Origin: DAIDKA01 sp035503515
GTDB taxonomy: Bacteria; Pseudomonadota; Gammaproteobacteria; Steroidobacterales; Steroidobacteraceae
Direction of reading: 5' to 3'
NCBI GenBank assembly: GCA_035503515.1
Contig: DATJTJ010000005.1
Coordinates: 1 to 42,998 of the forward strand
DNA: 42,998 nt
The number at the start of each line of letters is the position of its first letter. Position 1 is the first letter of the stretch. This document shows, in pieces, positions 15,773-24,749 of this stretch. A model generated the notes under the pieces. That model did not search any database. It was not told the origin of the DNA and was given only the letters and a program-made list of their open reading frames with translations. A program made the translations under genes and the position numbers.

Positions 15773-18700
15773 ATGTTACGGGGCGGTCCGGTAACGACAG
15801 GCAGCAGCGTCGGCCGAGGGGCCGGCGCGCGGCAGCCCATTGCCCGATGGCTGGCGGGGAGCCTGCTTGCGGGTGTGCTGATGCTGCTGGGCACCGGTGC
15901 GGCGGTCGCGCAGCAGTTCGTCTTCAGCCGCTATACCCAGATGTCCGGCCTGCGCAACCTCGGCATCGAGATGCTGCTGGTGGATCGCGCCGGGGACCTG
16001 TGGGTGGCGACCGACGGCGGCATGTACCGTTACGACGGCACCACCTTCACCCCTTATGACAAGTCCCGCGGGATTCCGGCCGATGCGGTCCTGGATCTCG
16101 CCGCGAGTCCGTCGGGCACCATCTTTGCCCGCGTGGACGCCGGGCTGTACTCCGGCAATGCCGATCATTTCGCGCCGCTGCTGACGAGCGACGGACCGAT
16201 ACTCGCCGACCAGTACGCGCCGCTGATCGCACCCGCTGATGACCGGGTACTGTTCGTCGGCAACCGCCAGCTCATGCAGGCGCATCGTGGCGGGGGCCCA
16301 GGCAGCCTGTGGCAGGTGCGGGCCGCGTTCGCGCCGGCGGTGCTCGCGAACCATCCGGAACTGGCCTCGGTCGAAGGCATGCTGCAGGCCGACGACGGCA
16401 CCCTGTGGCTCGGCTGCGGTCTGCGCCTGTGTCGCTATGACGGTCGGGAGCTCACGGTGTTCGGCGCCGCCGAAGGCGTCCCGGAAGCACAGTATGGCGC
16501 ACTGCTGCAGGACCGCCGCGGCGCGATCTGGGCGCGCAGCCTCAATCATCTCGTGGTCCTCGCCAGGGGCGCCCGCCGTTTCGCGGACAACAGTCCCCCG
16601 CATGTGCTGCTCGCGAACCGGCTGCGCCGCATGGCCCTGACCCTCGATCCGCTCGGCCGGGTCGTGACCCGCAACAGCATCGGCATCGCGCGCTGGGACG
16701 GCGCCGCGTGGCGCGAGTTCGGATCGCACAACGGCCTGCCGGACTATCCGATCACGGACGCGATCGCGGATGCCGACGGCAACTTCTGGCTGGCGTCCTC
16801 CGGCGTCGGACTGTACCAATGGCGCGGCTACGCCAACCTGGAGTCCTGGACCAAGGACCAGGGGCTGGATGCCGAGTCGGTCTGGAACATCAACCGCGAC
16901 AGCCGCCACCGCCTGATCCTGGGCACGGACCTGGGCTGTCGCATGCTGGATGAGAGCGCGCACGAGGTCGTCGCCTGTCCCTACAGCGGGCTGCCCGCGC
17001 AGGAGACCAACACCAGCGCGGTCGATCCCGCGGGCGGCTACTGGGCCTCCTACCAGACCTCGCAGTTGTGGCGCGTGCCGCCCGGCGGCACCAGGGCACA
17101 GCGGGTGACCACGGTGCCGGATCAGTTCGATGGCGCGACGATGTTCTTCGACCGCTCGGGCACGGGCTGGATCGCCGCCTGGGATTTCGGGCTGGCGAAG
17201 ATCGACGGCACGACGCTCGCCGTGACCCGCCTGCAGCCGCCCGGGAAGCCGCGCGTGGATGATGTGGTGCAGCGCGCCGATGGCAGCATCTGGATCGGTG
17301 CCACGAACGGCCTGTACCGCGTGGCGGGAGATCGCTTCGTCAAGATCGACACGACGGTCGACGGGCAGCAGATCGGCATGCAGACCCTGGCGGCCGCTGC
17401 GGACGGCTCGATCTGGGGCACGCGCATCGGCGAGAAGATTCTGCATCTGACGCCTCCGCCGCACCAGGTCGTCGAGTGGCAGGAGCCGGAGGCCCTGAAG
17501 GGCTCGACCATCTATTCGATGCGCGGCGATGCGCGGGGCTGGGTGTGGGCGAACACGGGCGAGGGCCTCGGTGTCTACGACGGCCACGTGTGGCGCCGCA
17601 TCGAGAGCGAGGACGGTCTGATCTGGGCCGACACCGCCCAGTTCGCCCTGTACCCGGACATGGATGGTTCCATCTGGGTGGGCACCAGTCGCGGCGTCAC
17701 CCACATCAAGGATCCGGTCGCCTGGGTCAACCGCATTTCGCGTCCCCTCAAACTGGCGCTGGCGCGGGCCCAGCTCGGGACCCAGAGCCTGCTGACGGCG
17801 CCGAAACCCGTGGTCCAGTGGCGCGACAACGCCGCGCTCGACGTGGCCTTCGGCTCGCATAGCTTCGATCGTTCCCCGAGCACCGAGCTGCGCTATCGGC
17901 TGCTGGGACTGTCCACCGAGTGGTATTCGTCGCGCACCTTCGGCATCCACATCCCGGCCCTCGCCCCGGGCCACTATCGGCTCGAAGCCATGGCGGTCGA
18001 CGGACCGCACGCGCGCCATTCGGCAACCGTGAACCTGAGTTTCGATGTGCAGCCGCCCTGGTGGGAGACGCTGGCCTTCAGGGTCCTGGCCGCGCTGCTG
18101 CTCGCGACGCTGCTCGCGGCCTGCTGGCGCTGGCAGAATCAGCGCCTGCAGCGGCGCCAGCGGATCCTCGAGCAGGCCCACCGCGAGCGCGAGGCGCTGC
18201 TGGAGCGTGCGACCCGCGACGCGCTGACGGGTTTGTGGAACCGGGCGACCATCCTCGAATTCCTGACCGGCGAGATCGAGCAGGTCCGCAATAACGGCGG
18301 CACGCTGGCCGTGGCCGTGATCGACGTCGATTATTTCAAGAGCATCAACGATACCTACGGTCATGCCGGTGGCGACGAAGTGCTGCAGGAGCTGGCGCGG
18401 CGGCTGCGCGCGGCGCTGCGCCAGCGCGACTCGCTCGGTCGCTACGGCGGTGAGGAACTGCTGGTCGTGATGCCGGGACTGGCCCGCGAGGATCGCGGCA
18501 GCCTCATGGAGGCGCTGCGCGAGAACATCTGCGGCACGGCGTTCCCGGTCGGGCAGACGCAGCTGCGGGTCACGGTCAGCGTCGGGGTCGCCTGGCTCGA
18601 ATCAGCGGGCGAGCTGCCCGATGAGCTGATCCGGCGGGCCGATGCCGCGCTGTACGAGGCGAAGGCCGCGGGCCGCAACCGCGTGAGGTGCAGTAGCGGC

Positions 18701-18814
18701 GGCTACGACGGCTCGGCGCTGGAGGCCTCGGCCTCCCGCCGCTACCTGCAGGAGTTCATCGACCGCGTGAAGCGGGAAGCCGGCAAGCGCGGCGTGGAGA
18801 CCGAGCTCAAGTAA
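15773..18814 (+). CDS. Diguanylate cyclase with periplasmic two-component-regulator-type beta-propeller
   Basis: This 1013-residue membrane protein should sense something in the periplasm and make cyclic di-GMP in the cytoplasm. In order: a signal-anchor segment (about 25-50), many propeller repeats of the Reg_prop kind (RAGDLWVATDGGMYRYDG, DGSIWIGATNGLYRV, DGSIWVGTSRGVTHI), a Y_Y_Y domain (ELRYRLLGLSTEWYSS through LAPGHYRLEAMAVDG), one membrane helix (about 765-785), a short coiled coil and a GGDEF domain. The catalytic signature is RYGGEEL (GGEE at 892-895), and the upstream RQRD fits the product-inhibition I-site RxxD, so it is probably active and feedback-controlled. The ATG at 15773 is chosen; a TTG at 15746 is possible. 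Confidence 0.93.
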   Translation: MLRGGPVTTGSSVGRGAGARQPIARWLAGSLLAGVLMLLGTGAAVAQQFVFSRYTQMSGLRNLGIEMLLVDRAGDLWVATDGGMYRYDGTTFTPYDKSRGIPADAVLDLAASPSGTIFARVDAGLYSGNADHFAPLLTSDGPILADQYAPLIAPADDRVLFVGNRQLMQAHRGGGPGSLWQVRAAFAPAVLANHPELASVEGMLQADDGTLWLGCGLRLCRYDGRELTVFGAAEGVPEAQYGALLQDRRGAIWARSLNHLVVLARGARRFADNSPPHVLLANRLRRMALTLDPLGRVVTRNSIGIARWDGAAWREFGSHNGLPDYPITDAIADADGNFWLASSGVGLYQWRGYANLESWTKDQGLDAESVWNINRDSRHRLILGTDLGCRMLDESAHEVVACPYSGLPAQETNTSAVDPAGGYWASYQTSQLWRVPPGGTRAQRVTTVPDQFDGATMFFDRSGTGWIAAWDFGLAKIDGTTLAVTRLQPPGKPRVDDVVQRADGSIWIGATNGLYRVAGDRFVKIDTTVDGQQIGMQTLAAAADGSIWGTRIGEKILHLTPPPHQVVEWQEPEALKGSTIYSMRGDARGWVWANTGEGLGVYDGHVWRRIESEDGLIWADTAQFALYPDMDGSIWVGTSRGVTHIKDPVAWVNRISRPLKLALARAQLGTQSLLTAPKPVVQWRDNAALDVAFGSHSFDRSPSTELRYRLLGLSTEWYSSRTFGIHIPALAPGHYRLEAMAVDGPHARHSATVNLSFDVQPPWWETLAFRVLAALLLATLLAACWRWQNQRLQRRQRILEQAHREREALLERATRDALTGLWNRATILEFLTGEIEQVRNNGGTLAVAVIDVDYFKSINDTYGHAGGDEVLQELARRLRAALRQRDSLGRYGGEELLVVMPGLAREDRGSLMEALRENICGTAFPVGQTQLRVTVSVGVAWLESAGELPDELIRRADAALYEAKAAGRNRVRCSSGGYDGSALEASASRRYLQEFIDRVKREAGKRGVETELK

Positions 18815-18816
18815 CC

Positions 18817-19272
18817 TCAGTTCGCGACGTAGTAGTAGAACACCACTTCGCGCTGGTCGGCGGACTCCTTCGCGGTGACGACGAAGGTGGTGTTGTTCAT
18901 CCATTCGTACGCCCCCTTCAGGTCGGTCTCGATGTAGGCGATCGCCCGGTAGTAGCCGTCCGGCCGTCGGTAACCGACATGCTCGAAGTACAGCCACTCG
19001 CCGTTGTCCGCCTTGACCATGAAGTGGGCATCCACGTCGCGCACATGATCGGCCCGCACGGTGTCGTACTGACCGCCGCTGTTCGGGTAGACCGTCGCCG
19101 TGATGCGCGCCCCGGAGACCTCGCCACTGACGATGTCCTGGTAGCGGAAGGTGCCCTTGGGAGTATGCGACTCCTGCGGCGGCTCGTAGTGCGCCGTCAG
19201 CTTGAACGCGTACTCCAGGTCGATGGGATTGAGAATGCGGGTATTGGCTTCGGGAACCACGAAGTCACTCAT
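18817..19272 (-). CDS. DUF3237 family protein (cytoplasmic copy)
   Basis: This 151-residue protein fits the DUF3237 family: a small beta-rich domain with a conserved pattern DVDAHFMVKADNGEWLYFEHVG, a YYRAIAYIETDLKGAYEWMNNT segment and a hydrophobic C-terminus (REVVFYYYVAN). No signal peptide is seen. It is a paralogue of the gene 10 bases upstream and is the last gene of the minus-strand run. Its stop abuts the stop of the convergent diguanylate cyclase gene. The family has no established function that I know of; the position behind a TonB-dependent receptor suggests handling of the imported compound, which is inference. Confidence 0.82.
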   Translation of the reverse strand: MSDFVVPEANTRILNPIDLEYAFKLTAHYEPPQESHTPKGTFRYQDIVSGEVSGARITATVYPNSGGQYDTVRADHVRDVDAHFMVKADNGEWLYFEHVGYRRPDGYYRAIAYIETDLKGAYEWMNNTTFVVTAKESADQREVVFYYYVAN

Positions 19273-19282
19273 GGGGCTCTCC

Positions 19283-19933
19283 TTACAGTACTTCGTAGTA
19301 GTTGAAGACCGTGTGGTCCGGATGGGCCTGGCGCGCCGAGTTGGCGACGAACACCGTGTGGTTCATCCAGTCGTGGGGACCGAACGGTGCGGTGAACACC
19401 GGCGTTGCGCGAAAGCGCGTGTAGACCCCGTCCTGCTTCGCGGGCGGCGGCGGGGGCGGCAGCAGCGGCTTGCCGCGTTCGTAGGGGCCGGCGAACCTGC
19501 GCATGGTGCCGCGGTTGTGGATGAAGATCAGGGCGCCGTCGGACGCCTGCAGCATGTAGTAGGTGGTGAAGGTCGTCTTGTAATAATCGGCGCCGCTGTG
19601 CGGCAGCACGCGGCCCTGCAGTCGCGGTCCCCAGATGTCCCCGCCGCCCACCGAGGTGTAGCCGCGGCCGGCCGGCGAATCCATGGTGTTGATCATGACG
19701 CGGTCGGCGAAGAACACCCTGGCGGAGAACGCCCAGCGCAGTCCGGCGCGGGGGATGCCCGGATCGGGACCGTCGAACCACACCGGCGGCAGCGGCTCGT
19801 TGTTGGACCCGGGCGCTCCGGCGGCGGCGGCCGGCGACAGCCTCAGGTTGCTCAGCGCGACCGCGCCGGCCGTCGCGCCGCCCAGGAAGGTGCGGCGGCT
19901 GATGGACTCGTCCCCTGCGGATGGTGCAGACAT
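19283..19933 (-). CDS. DUF3237 family protein with Tat signal
   Basis: This 216-residue protein has a twin-arginine signal (ISRRTFLGGATAGAVAL) and a DUF3237-like domain that shares landmarks with its downstream neighbour: a TTYYMLQASDGALIFIHNRG strand pair, a YTRFRATPVFTAPFG region, a DWMNHTVFV motif and a VFNYYEVL end. A proline run (LPPPPPPP) interrupts the middle. It is predicted to fold in the cytoplasm and be exported, so the pair would place one DUF3237 protein on each side of the inner membrane. It lies 15 bases downstream of the TonB-dependent receptor gene. Function unknown. Confidence 0.82.
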   Translation of the reverse strand: MSAPSAGDESISRRTFLGGATAGAVALSNLRLSPAAAAGAPGSNNEPLPPVWFDGPDPGIPRAGLRWAFSARVFFADRVMINTMDSPAGRGYTSVGGGDIWGPRLQGRVLPHSGADYYKTTFTTYYMLQASDGALIFIHNRGTMRRFAGPYERGKPLLPPPPPPAKQDGVYTRFRATPVFTAPFGPHDWMNHTVFVANSARQAHPDHTVFNYYEVL

Positions 19934-19948
19934 GTCACTCCCCCTCGT

Positions 19949-22480
19949 CTAGTGCGAATACGTGAAGGTTACACCGAATGTCCGCGGCCGGAAGCTGAAG
20001 GCCCGCTCCAGGCGGCTGTCGCCGGTCCCCGGATCGATGGACCAGTTGTAATTGGTCAGGGCGTGGGTATCGGTCAGGTTGTCGATGAACGGCTGGATGC
20101 TGAAGTCGCCGAAATTCATGCCGACACGCAGGCTTACGAAGCTGGTCGCGGGCAGGGTGAAGTTGTTCGGATCGTACTGGGCCGAGAGCGGATCCTGGGT
20201 CGGCGGCAGCCACTTGTCGTGGGCCTGGTATTCGTAGTCCACGCGCGCAAAGGAACTGTGGCCGCCAAGATTGAAGCGGTATTCGACACCCACGGCGGCG
20301 GTGAACGGCGGCGTCGACGGATTGCTGTCCGAGGAGATGGAGCCGACGATGCTGTCCCCCGAGAGCGCGATGGGGGCCGGCAGGTTCCCGTTGGCGTCCG
20401 GCACCGCTGTGGAGAAGGTCGAGTCCCTGGTGTAGCGGGCGTCGGTGTATCCGGAAGTCAGTTCCAGGGAAAGCTGCTCCGTGGCCGCCCACTCGATCTG
20501 GATATCGGCGCCCTTGGCGACCGCCTCACCGAGGTTGGTGATGAAGGTGATCTGGCAGATGGGCGGCACCACGGTCTGCTGGATGTTGTGCCAGACGATG
20601 TAGTAGAGACTCGAGGAGATCCGCAGCCGGTTGTCGATGTTGTTCTTGGCGCCGAGCTCATAGCTGTCGACCGAGTCCGAGTTGTAGGTCGGCGGTGCGT
20701 TCGCGATGCCGAAATTCGCCAGGTCCGCGGCGCAGGCCGCCGGCGGCAGCGGATTGTTGCCGCCGCCGGGCCGGAATCCCTTGGCGTAGCTCGCATAGAC
20801 CATGTTCGCCGGATCGAGCTGGTAGGAGATGTTCACCTTGGGCGTGAACGAATTCTCCGCCTTGCTCTCCGACTCGCTGATGTTGGTGTTGTACAGCTGC
20901 GGACCACCGGTCAGCGAGGTGAAGGCGAACTTGATGTGCGATTCGCGCAGCCCGACGGTGGCCTTGAGGCTGTCGGTGACCGACCAGGTGGCCTCCCCAT
21001 ACCAGGCGAACTGGGTGTCCTTGGCGTGCGTGGACAGGAAGTACGAGTCATTGGGAAATGCTGGGTCGTAGGGCAGTGGATTGTCGTTCTGGTCCACGAA
21101 CACGTCCGTGTAGTCAACGCCCGCGACCGCCTGCCAGAACTGCTCGAGCAGCGGATCGTGGATCTGCTCGAGATAGGTCTGCCGGTCCTCGCTGAAGAAC
21201 AGTCCCGTCGTCCACACGAGCCTCGCGTTGGGGTCACCGGAGACCAGGCGCACCTCCTGCACCAGGTTCTCCTGGCCGTTGTCGACGGAGTTGGGGGCGC
21301 GGTAGTTGGCGATGTCGGCGGGCAGATGCAGTCCGGTCCCGTCGAGCAGCGGGAAGGGCACGATGAAGTCGCCTTGCGGCCACACCGGCGCCGCGTTCGG
21401 ATTGGCGAGCTGCGGTTGGGACTGGAAGAACCCGAGGTTGTAGAGCGTGCCGTCGTAGCCGGTCTGTTCCTTGCGATGATAGAACGAGGTGTTCGAGATC
21501 AGGTGGAAGGCATCGAACGTGCCCTCGATCTTCAGGGCCGGCAGGTAGAAGGTGTCCGGCTCGGAGCGCGGGCTGGGATCGCCGTTGATGAAACTGTTGC
21601 TGCCCGGGTTGGAATAGATCGGCCAGTAGGCCGAGTCGTCATGTTCATCGTGGCGCTGGAAGAAGAAGCTCGGCGTCACGTTCCAGCGGTCGTTCACCGC
21701 CCACAGGCCCGCGAGTCGCAGCACGCTGCTTTGGGTGTAGTTGGCATTGGAGTCCAGGATCGCCGAGCGCGGATCGGGGGCCGTGGGATCCACGGCATCG
21801 ATCCAGCCGCCGTCCTTGCGGAACCAGGCGGTCACGCGCGCGCCGAACACCCCGTCGATGAGCGGACCGCCGGCGGCCACGCCGGCCTCGTAACTGGGGG
21901 CACCCCCCTGGGTATAGGCCAGTTCGGCCCGGCCCGACACCGAGGTGGTCGTGAGGCTCGGCTGCGTCGTGATGTAGCGCACGGTGCCGCCCTCGGAGCC
22001 CGCGCCGAACAGCGTGCCCTGCGGACCGCGCAGCACTTCGACGCGCGCGATGTCGAAGGCTTCGGGCACGGCCTCGTCCGGACTGAATGCCAGGGAGCGC
22101 ATCTGGATGGGCGTATCGTCGATGTAGATGCCGGTCGTCCCGGAACCACCCGAGGAGGAGATGCCGCGGATCGCGATCTTGTTGGTGCCGTCCGCGTCCA
22201 CGGTGATGCCGGGCGTGAAGCGCGCCAGATCCGCGATGTCCTTGATGCCCCGGGTCTCCATATCGTCGGCGGACATGGCGGTGATGCTGATCGGGACCTT
22301 GCTCAGCGACTGCTCACGGCGCGTCGCCGTGACCACGACTTCCTGCAGGCCCCCGCTGTCGGCCGGCGCCGCCGCCGGCGCTGCGCCCTCGTTCTGCACC
22401 TGCGCCGCATCGTCCCCCAGCGCCAGGAGGGGCAGGGCGCAGGCAAGCATGGCGGTACCGACGGCGACTTTGGGCTGCAT
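19949..22480 (-). CDS. TonB-dependent outer-membrane receptor
   Basis: This 843-residue receptor has a signal peptide, a TonB-box-like stretch LQEVVVTATRR at about 45-55, a plug domain (KVPISITAMSADDMETRG, IRGISSSGGSGTTGIYIDD, VEVLRGPQGTLFGAGSEGG) and a 22-strand barrel ending FRPRTFGVTFTYSH. There is no N-terminal STN signalling extension, unlike FecA or FpvA. The ATG at 22480 has AAGGGAGA upstream. Its sequence style is that of receptors common in Sphingomonads and Steroidobacter for plant, sterol or aromatic compounds; the ligand cannot be told. It follows sigma factor, FecR and dehydrogenase genes on the same strand, across a 137-base gap with a stem-loop. Confidence 0.95.
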   Translation of the reverse strand: MQPKVAVGTAMLACALPLLALGDDAAQVQNEGAAPAAAPADSGGLQEVVVTATRREQSLSKVPISITAMSADDMETRGIKDIADLARFTPGITVDADGTNKIAIRGISSSGGSGTTGIYIDDTPIQMRSLAFSPDEAVPEAFDIARVEVLRGPQGTLFGAGSEGGTVRYITTQPSLTTTSVSGRAELAYTQGGAPSYEAGVAAGGPLIDGVFGARVTAWFRKDGGWIDAVDPTAPDPRSAILDSNANYTQSSVLRLAGLWAVNDRWNVTPSFFFQRHDEHDDSAYWPIYSNPGSNSFINGDPSPRSEPDTFYLPALKIEGTFDAFHLISNTSFYHRKEQTGYDGTLYNLGFFQSQPQLANPNAAPVWPQGDFIVPFPLLDGTGLHLPADIANYRAPNSVDNGQENLVQEVRLVSGDPNARLVWTTGLFFSEDRQTYLEQIHDPLLEQFWQAVAGVDYTDVFVDQNDNPLPYDPAFPNDSYFLSTHAKDTQFAWYGEATWSVTDSLKATVGLRESHIKFAFTSLTGGPQLYNTNISESESKAENSFTPKVNISYQLDPANMVYASYAKGFRPGGGNNPLPPAACAADLANFGIANAPPTYNSDSVDSYELGAKNNIDNRLRISSSLYYIVWHNIQQTVVPPICQITFITNLGEAVAKGADIQIEWAATEQLSLELTSGYTDARYTRDSTFSTAVPDANGNLPAPIALSGDSIVGSISSDSNPSTPPFTAAVGVEYRFNLGGHSSFARVDYEYQAHDKWLPPTQDPLSAQYDPNNFTLPATSFVSLRVGMNFGDFSIQPFIDNLTDTHALTNYNWSIDPGTGDSRLERAFSFRPRTFGVTFTYSH

Positions 22481-22530
22481 GGCGGATCTCCCTTGATTAT
22501 TGCTTCTTACGAACCGGACACCGAGCAAAA

Positions 22531-22577
22531 CCGGTGCCACGTCCAGGAGCGTGGCTTATCGCGCAATCCGGCACCGG
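22531..22577 (-). promoter_or_regulatory. Stem-loop upstream of the TonB-dependent receptor
   Basis: A perfect inverted repeat CCGGTGCC (22531-22538) / GGCACCGG (22570-22577) encloses a smaller one, CCACG (22537-22541) / CGTGG (22550-22554). On the minus strand the structure is followed by TTTT. It lies between the dehydrogenase stop (22618) and the receptor start (22480). It could be a weak terminator that lowers receptor expression relative to upstream genes, an RNA processing site, or an operator. The short T run makes a strong terminator unlikely. Confidence 0.45.
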
Positions 22578-22617
22578 CGCGAGGCACGGCGCCATGCATT
22601 TGCCCACCGATGGTGCG

Positions 22618-23763
22618 CTAGTAGCCGCGCGCCTGGTCGACGACGTTGAGCATCCGCTCGCCGTTGGCGTAGCGGCGCAGGTTCTCGCGGGCGATGGTCC
22701 AGCGCTCTTCGCCGGGCAGGTCCGAGCGCGATGAGATATGCGGCGTGATGAGCACGTGCGGCGCGTGCCACAGCGGGTTGTCCGGGGGCAGGGGCTCGGG
22801 ATCCGCGACATCCAGCCCGGCGCCTGCCAGGCGCTTGTCGAGCAGGGCCCGGGTGAGGTCGGCCATCACCATGGTGCCGCCCCGCGAGATGTTCACGAAA
22901 TACGCGGTCGGCTTCAGCCGCGCGAAGAATTTCGCATCGAACATGCCGCGCGTGGTCGGCGTCAGCGGCACGCAGCTGACGATGACGTCGGCGCTCTTCG
23001 CCAGGTCCGCGAGTTCCGCCGGACTTCCGACATGGCTCACGAACGGCGGCCCGCTGCGATCGCCGTCACGCGTGGCGACCACCTTCATGCCCAGCCCATG
23101 GGCAAGCCGCGCGACGTCGGTGCCGATGCCGCCGAGTCCCACGACCAGCAGCGTCTTGCCCTCGAGCGACTGCATCGGCGTGCTGGCGCCGTGGCGGCCA
23201 TTCCACTGGGCATTGGCCGTGTCGACGGCGAAGACATCCAGCCCGTGCGCCAGGGCCAGGGTCAGGGCGATGGCGTGTTCGGCGATCACGGCGGCGTCCA
23301 CGGCCCGCATGTTGGTCAGCAGCAGGCCGCGCTCGCGCAACCCGGGAACGGCCAGGCAGTTCTCGACGCCTGCGGCGAGCGAGGCGATCCAGCGCAGATC
23401 GGTCGCCGCCCGCAGCAGCTGCGGCGCGCAGATCTCGGGGTTGAAACCGATCAGCACGTCGGTGCCCGGCGCCTCGGCCAGCGCCTCGGCAAGATCATGG
23501 GCGACGACTATCCGGCTGTGGGGTGCGGCGGCGGCGAACTGCGCCTGGCGCGGCGCCCAGTCCTGTCTGCCGAATTCCAGCAGCAGCACCTTCTGCGGCA
23601 CGCGCCAGTCGGCCCTCCTGTTCACCGGAGTCGGGGCTGTCACCAGCTGCAGGGACCTGATCAGGTCGCCGGCGGTATCGGCGAGCGCCGGCGAGGCGAG
23701 GCCGAGTACCGCCGCCAGGGCGCCGGCCGCGATCCGCCATGCAATCGAGGGACGTAACGTCAT
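22618..23763 (-). CDS. D-2-hydroxyacid dehydrogenase with signal peptide
   Basis: This 381-residue protein has the NAD-binding Rossmann core of the D-isomer-specific 2-hydroxyacid dehydrogenases: LLVVGLGGIGTDVARLAHGL, VNISRGGTMV with the substrate-binding Arg, a GLDVADPEPLP stretch with the catalytic Glu, and VLITPHIS with the catalytic His. Unusually it starts with a strong Sec-type signal (WRIAAGALAAVLGLASPALA, cleavage expected near residue 29). Most family members are cytoplasmic. The ATG overlaps the fecR stop by four bases (ATGA), so it is translationally coupled to the anti-sigma gene. Substrate unknown; with an exported form the cofactor supply is a question. Confidence 0.9.
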   Translation of the reverse strand: MTLRPSIAWRIAAGALAAVLGLASPALADTAGDLIRSLQLVTAPTPVNRRADWRVPQKVLLLEFGRQDWAPRQAQFAAAAPHSRIVVAHDLAEALAEAPGTDVLIGFNPEICAPQLLRAATDLRWIASLAAGVENCLAVPGLRERGLLLTNMRAVDAAVIAEHAIALTLALAHGLDVFAVDTANAQWNGRHGASTPMQSLEGKTLLVVGLGGIGTDVARLAHGLGMKVVATRDGDRSGPPFVSHVGSPAELADLAKSADVIVSCVPLTPTTRGMFDAKFFARLKPTAYFVNISRGGTMVMADLTRALLDKRLAGAGLDVADPEPLPPDNPLWHAPHVLITPHISSRSDLPGEERWTIARENLRRYANGERMLNVVDQARGY

Positions 23764-24749
23764 GGATTGAAGGGTTCCGCTTGCAGAGTGGTTTGCGTGT
23801 CGCCCTTGATGGCCTTCAGGTGCAGACCCTGTTCCATCGCGGACAGGAACGCCGCTTCGTCGCCGATGTGAAACACGCCGTTGACGTGCCGCGAGCCCAG
23901 CGCGGGATCGCCGAGCACGATGGGCTTGCGCCGGTAGCGGTTGTACTCGGCGAGAGCGGTCTCGAGCGGCACGTCATCGAAGACGATGTGCTGCGTGCGC
24001 CAGCCCTGGATGCGGCTGATTTCGGCCGGTCGCAGTTCCGACAGGGTGCCTTGCACGCTGTAGCCGACGCCACGGCCGGCGCTGACCGCAACCGGTTCCG
24101 CGGTGGCCCTGGCGCCGCCGACGGTGACGGTACCTTCGAGCACCGACACGGCCGCTCCGCTGCGCACGATCTCCACGTCGAACTGGGTGCCCACGGCCGT
24201 GGTGACCCCGCGCAACGCAAGCACCTGGAACGGCCGCTGCGGATCGTGCGCCACGCTGAACAGGGCCTCGCCGCGGGTGAGTACGATGCGGCGCAGATGC
24301 CGGGACAGTTCGACCCGGATATCGCTGTCGGTGTTGAGCTGCACGGTCGAGCCGTCAGGCAGCACCACCGTGCGCTGTTCGCCCACCGCGGTCATGTACC
24401 GCATCTGCTCGGGGCGATCGAGGAACAGCCAGGCGAACACGCCCACCGCGATCAGCGAGGCCGCCAATGCAAGCTGGCGCAGCGGCAACCGCCGTCTCGC
24501 ACGCCGCGCCGCTGCGACCTCGCCCCGGGCCACCAGCGCATCGGCCGCCGCCAGCAGCGCCGCCAGCTGCGGGCTGTCGCGCAGCTCACCGCTGAACTCC
24601 CAGGCGAGCTCGCAGTTCTCATAGGCGCGCTGATGTTCGGGATCCTGGATCCATTTCAGCCACGACTCCTCGAGCGCCCGATCCATGTCCGCGCCGTGCG
24701 CCTGGGAGAACCAGTCCGCGGCCTTCAGTTCATCGACTGACGAGGTCAT
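23760..24749 (-). CDS. FecR family anti-sigma / sigma regulator
   Basis: This 329-residue protein has an N-terminal DUF4880-type cytoplasmic segment (AADWFSQAHG.. WLKWIQDPEHQRAYE), one membrane helix (about 90-110, LALAASLIAVGVFAWLFL) and a periplasmic FecR domain (TAVGEQRTVVLPDGSTVQLN, TRGEALFSVAHDPQRPF). The C-terminal part (QHIVFDDVPLETALAEYNRY) resembles an STN-like fold, the part that receives a signal from an outer-membrane partner in the Fec and Pvd systems. It overlaps the ECF sigma gene by four bases and the dehydrogenase gene by four bases. It should hold or activate the sigma factor in response to an envelope signal. Confidence 0.94.
   Translation of the reverse strand: MTSSVDELKAADWFSQAHGADMDRALEESWLKWIQDPEHQRAYENCELAWEFSGELRDSPQLAALLAAADALVARGEVAAARRARRRLPLRQLALAASLIAVGVFAWLFLDRPEQMRYMTAVGEQRTVVLPDGSTVQLNTDSDIRVELSRHLRRIVLTRGEALFSVAHDPQRPFQVLALRGVTTAVGTQFDVEIVRSGAAVSVLEGTVTVGGARATAEPVAVSAGRGVGYSVQGTLSELRPAEISRIQGWRTQHIVFDDVPLETALAEYNRYRRKPIVLGDPALGSRHVNGVFHIGDEAAFLSAMEQGLHLKAIKGDTQTTLQAEPFNP

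Noticed and set aside
14428..15894. 488-codon minus-strand frame reading into the SirB2-like gene from upstream
   Set aside because: The upstream part is antisense to the Crp/Fnr gene; only the portion from the ATG at 14871 has family features.
15776..18364. 862-codon minus-strand frame opposite the diguanylate cyclase
   Set aside because: Shadow of the propeller/GGDEF gene caused by GC-rich third positions; no domain, no ribosome site.
19202..22621. 1139-codon open frame on the plus strand opposite the TonB-dependent receptor
   Set aside because: It is fully antisense to a recognisable receptor, is rich in Arg/Gly/Val/His as expected for a GC-rich shadow frame, and has no family signature.
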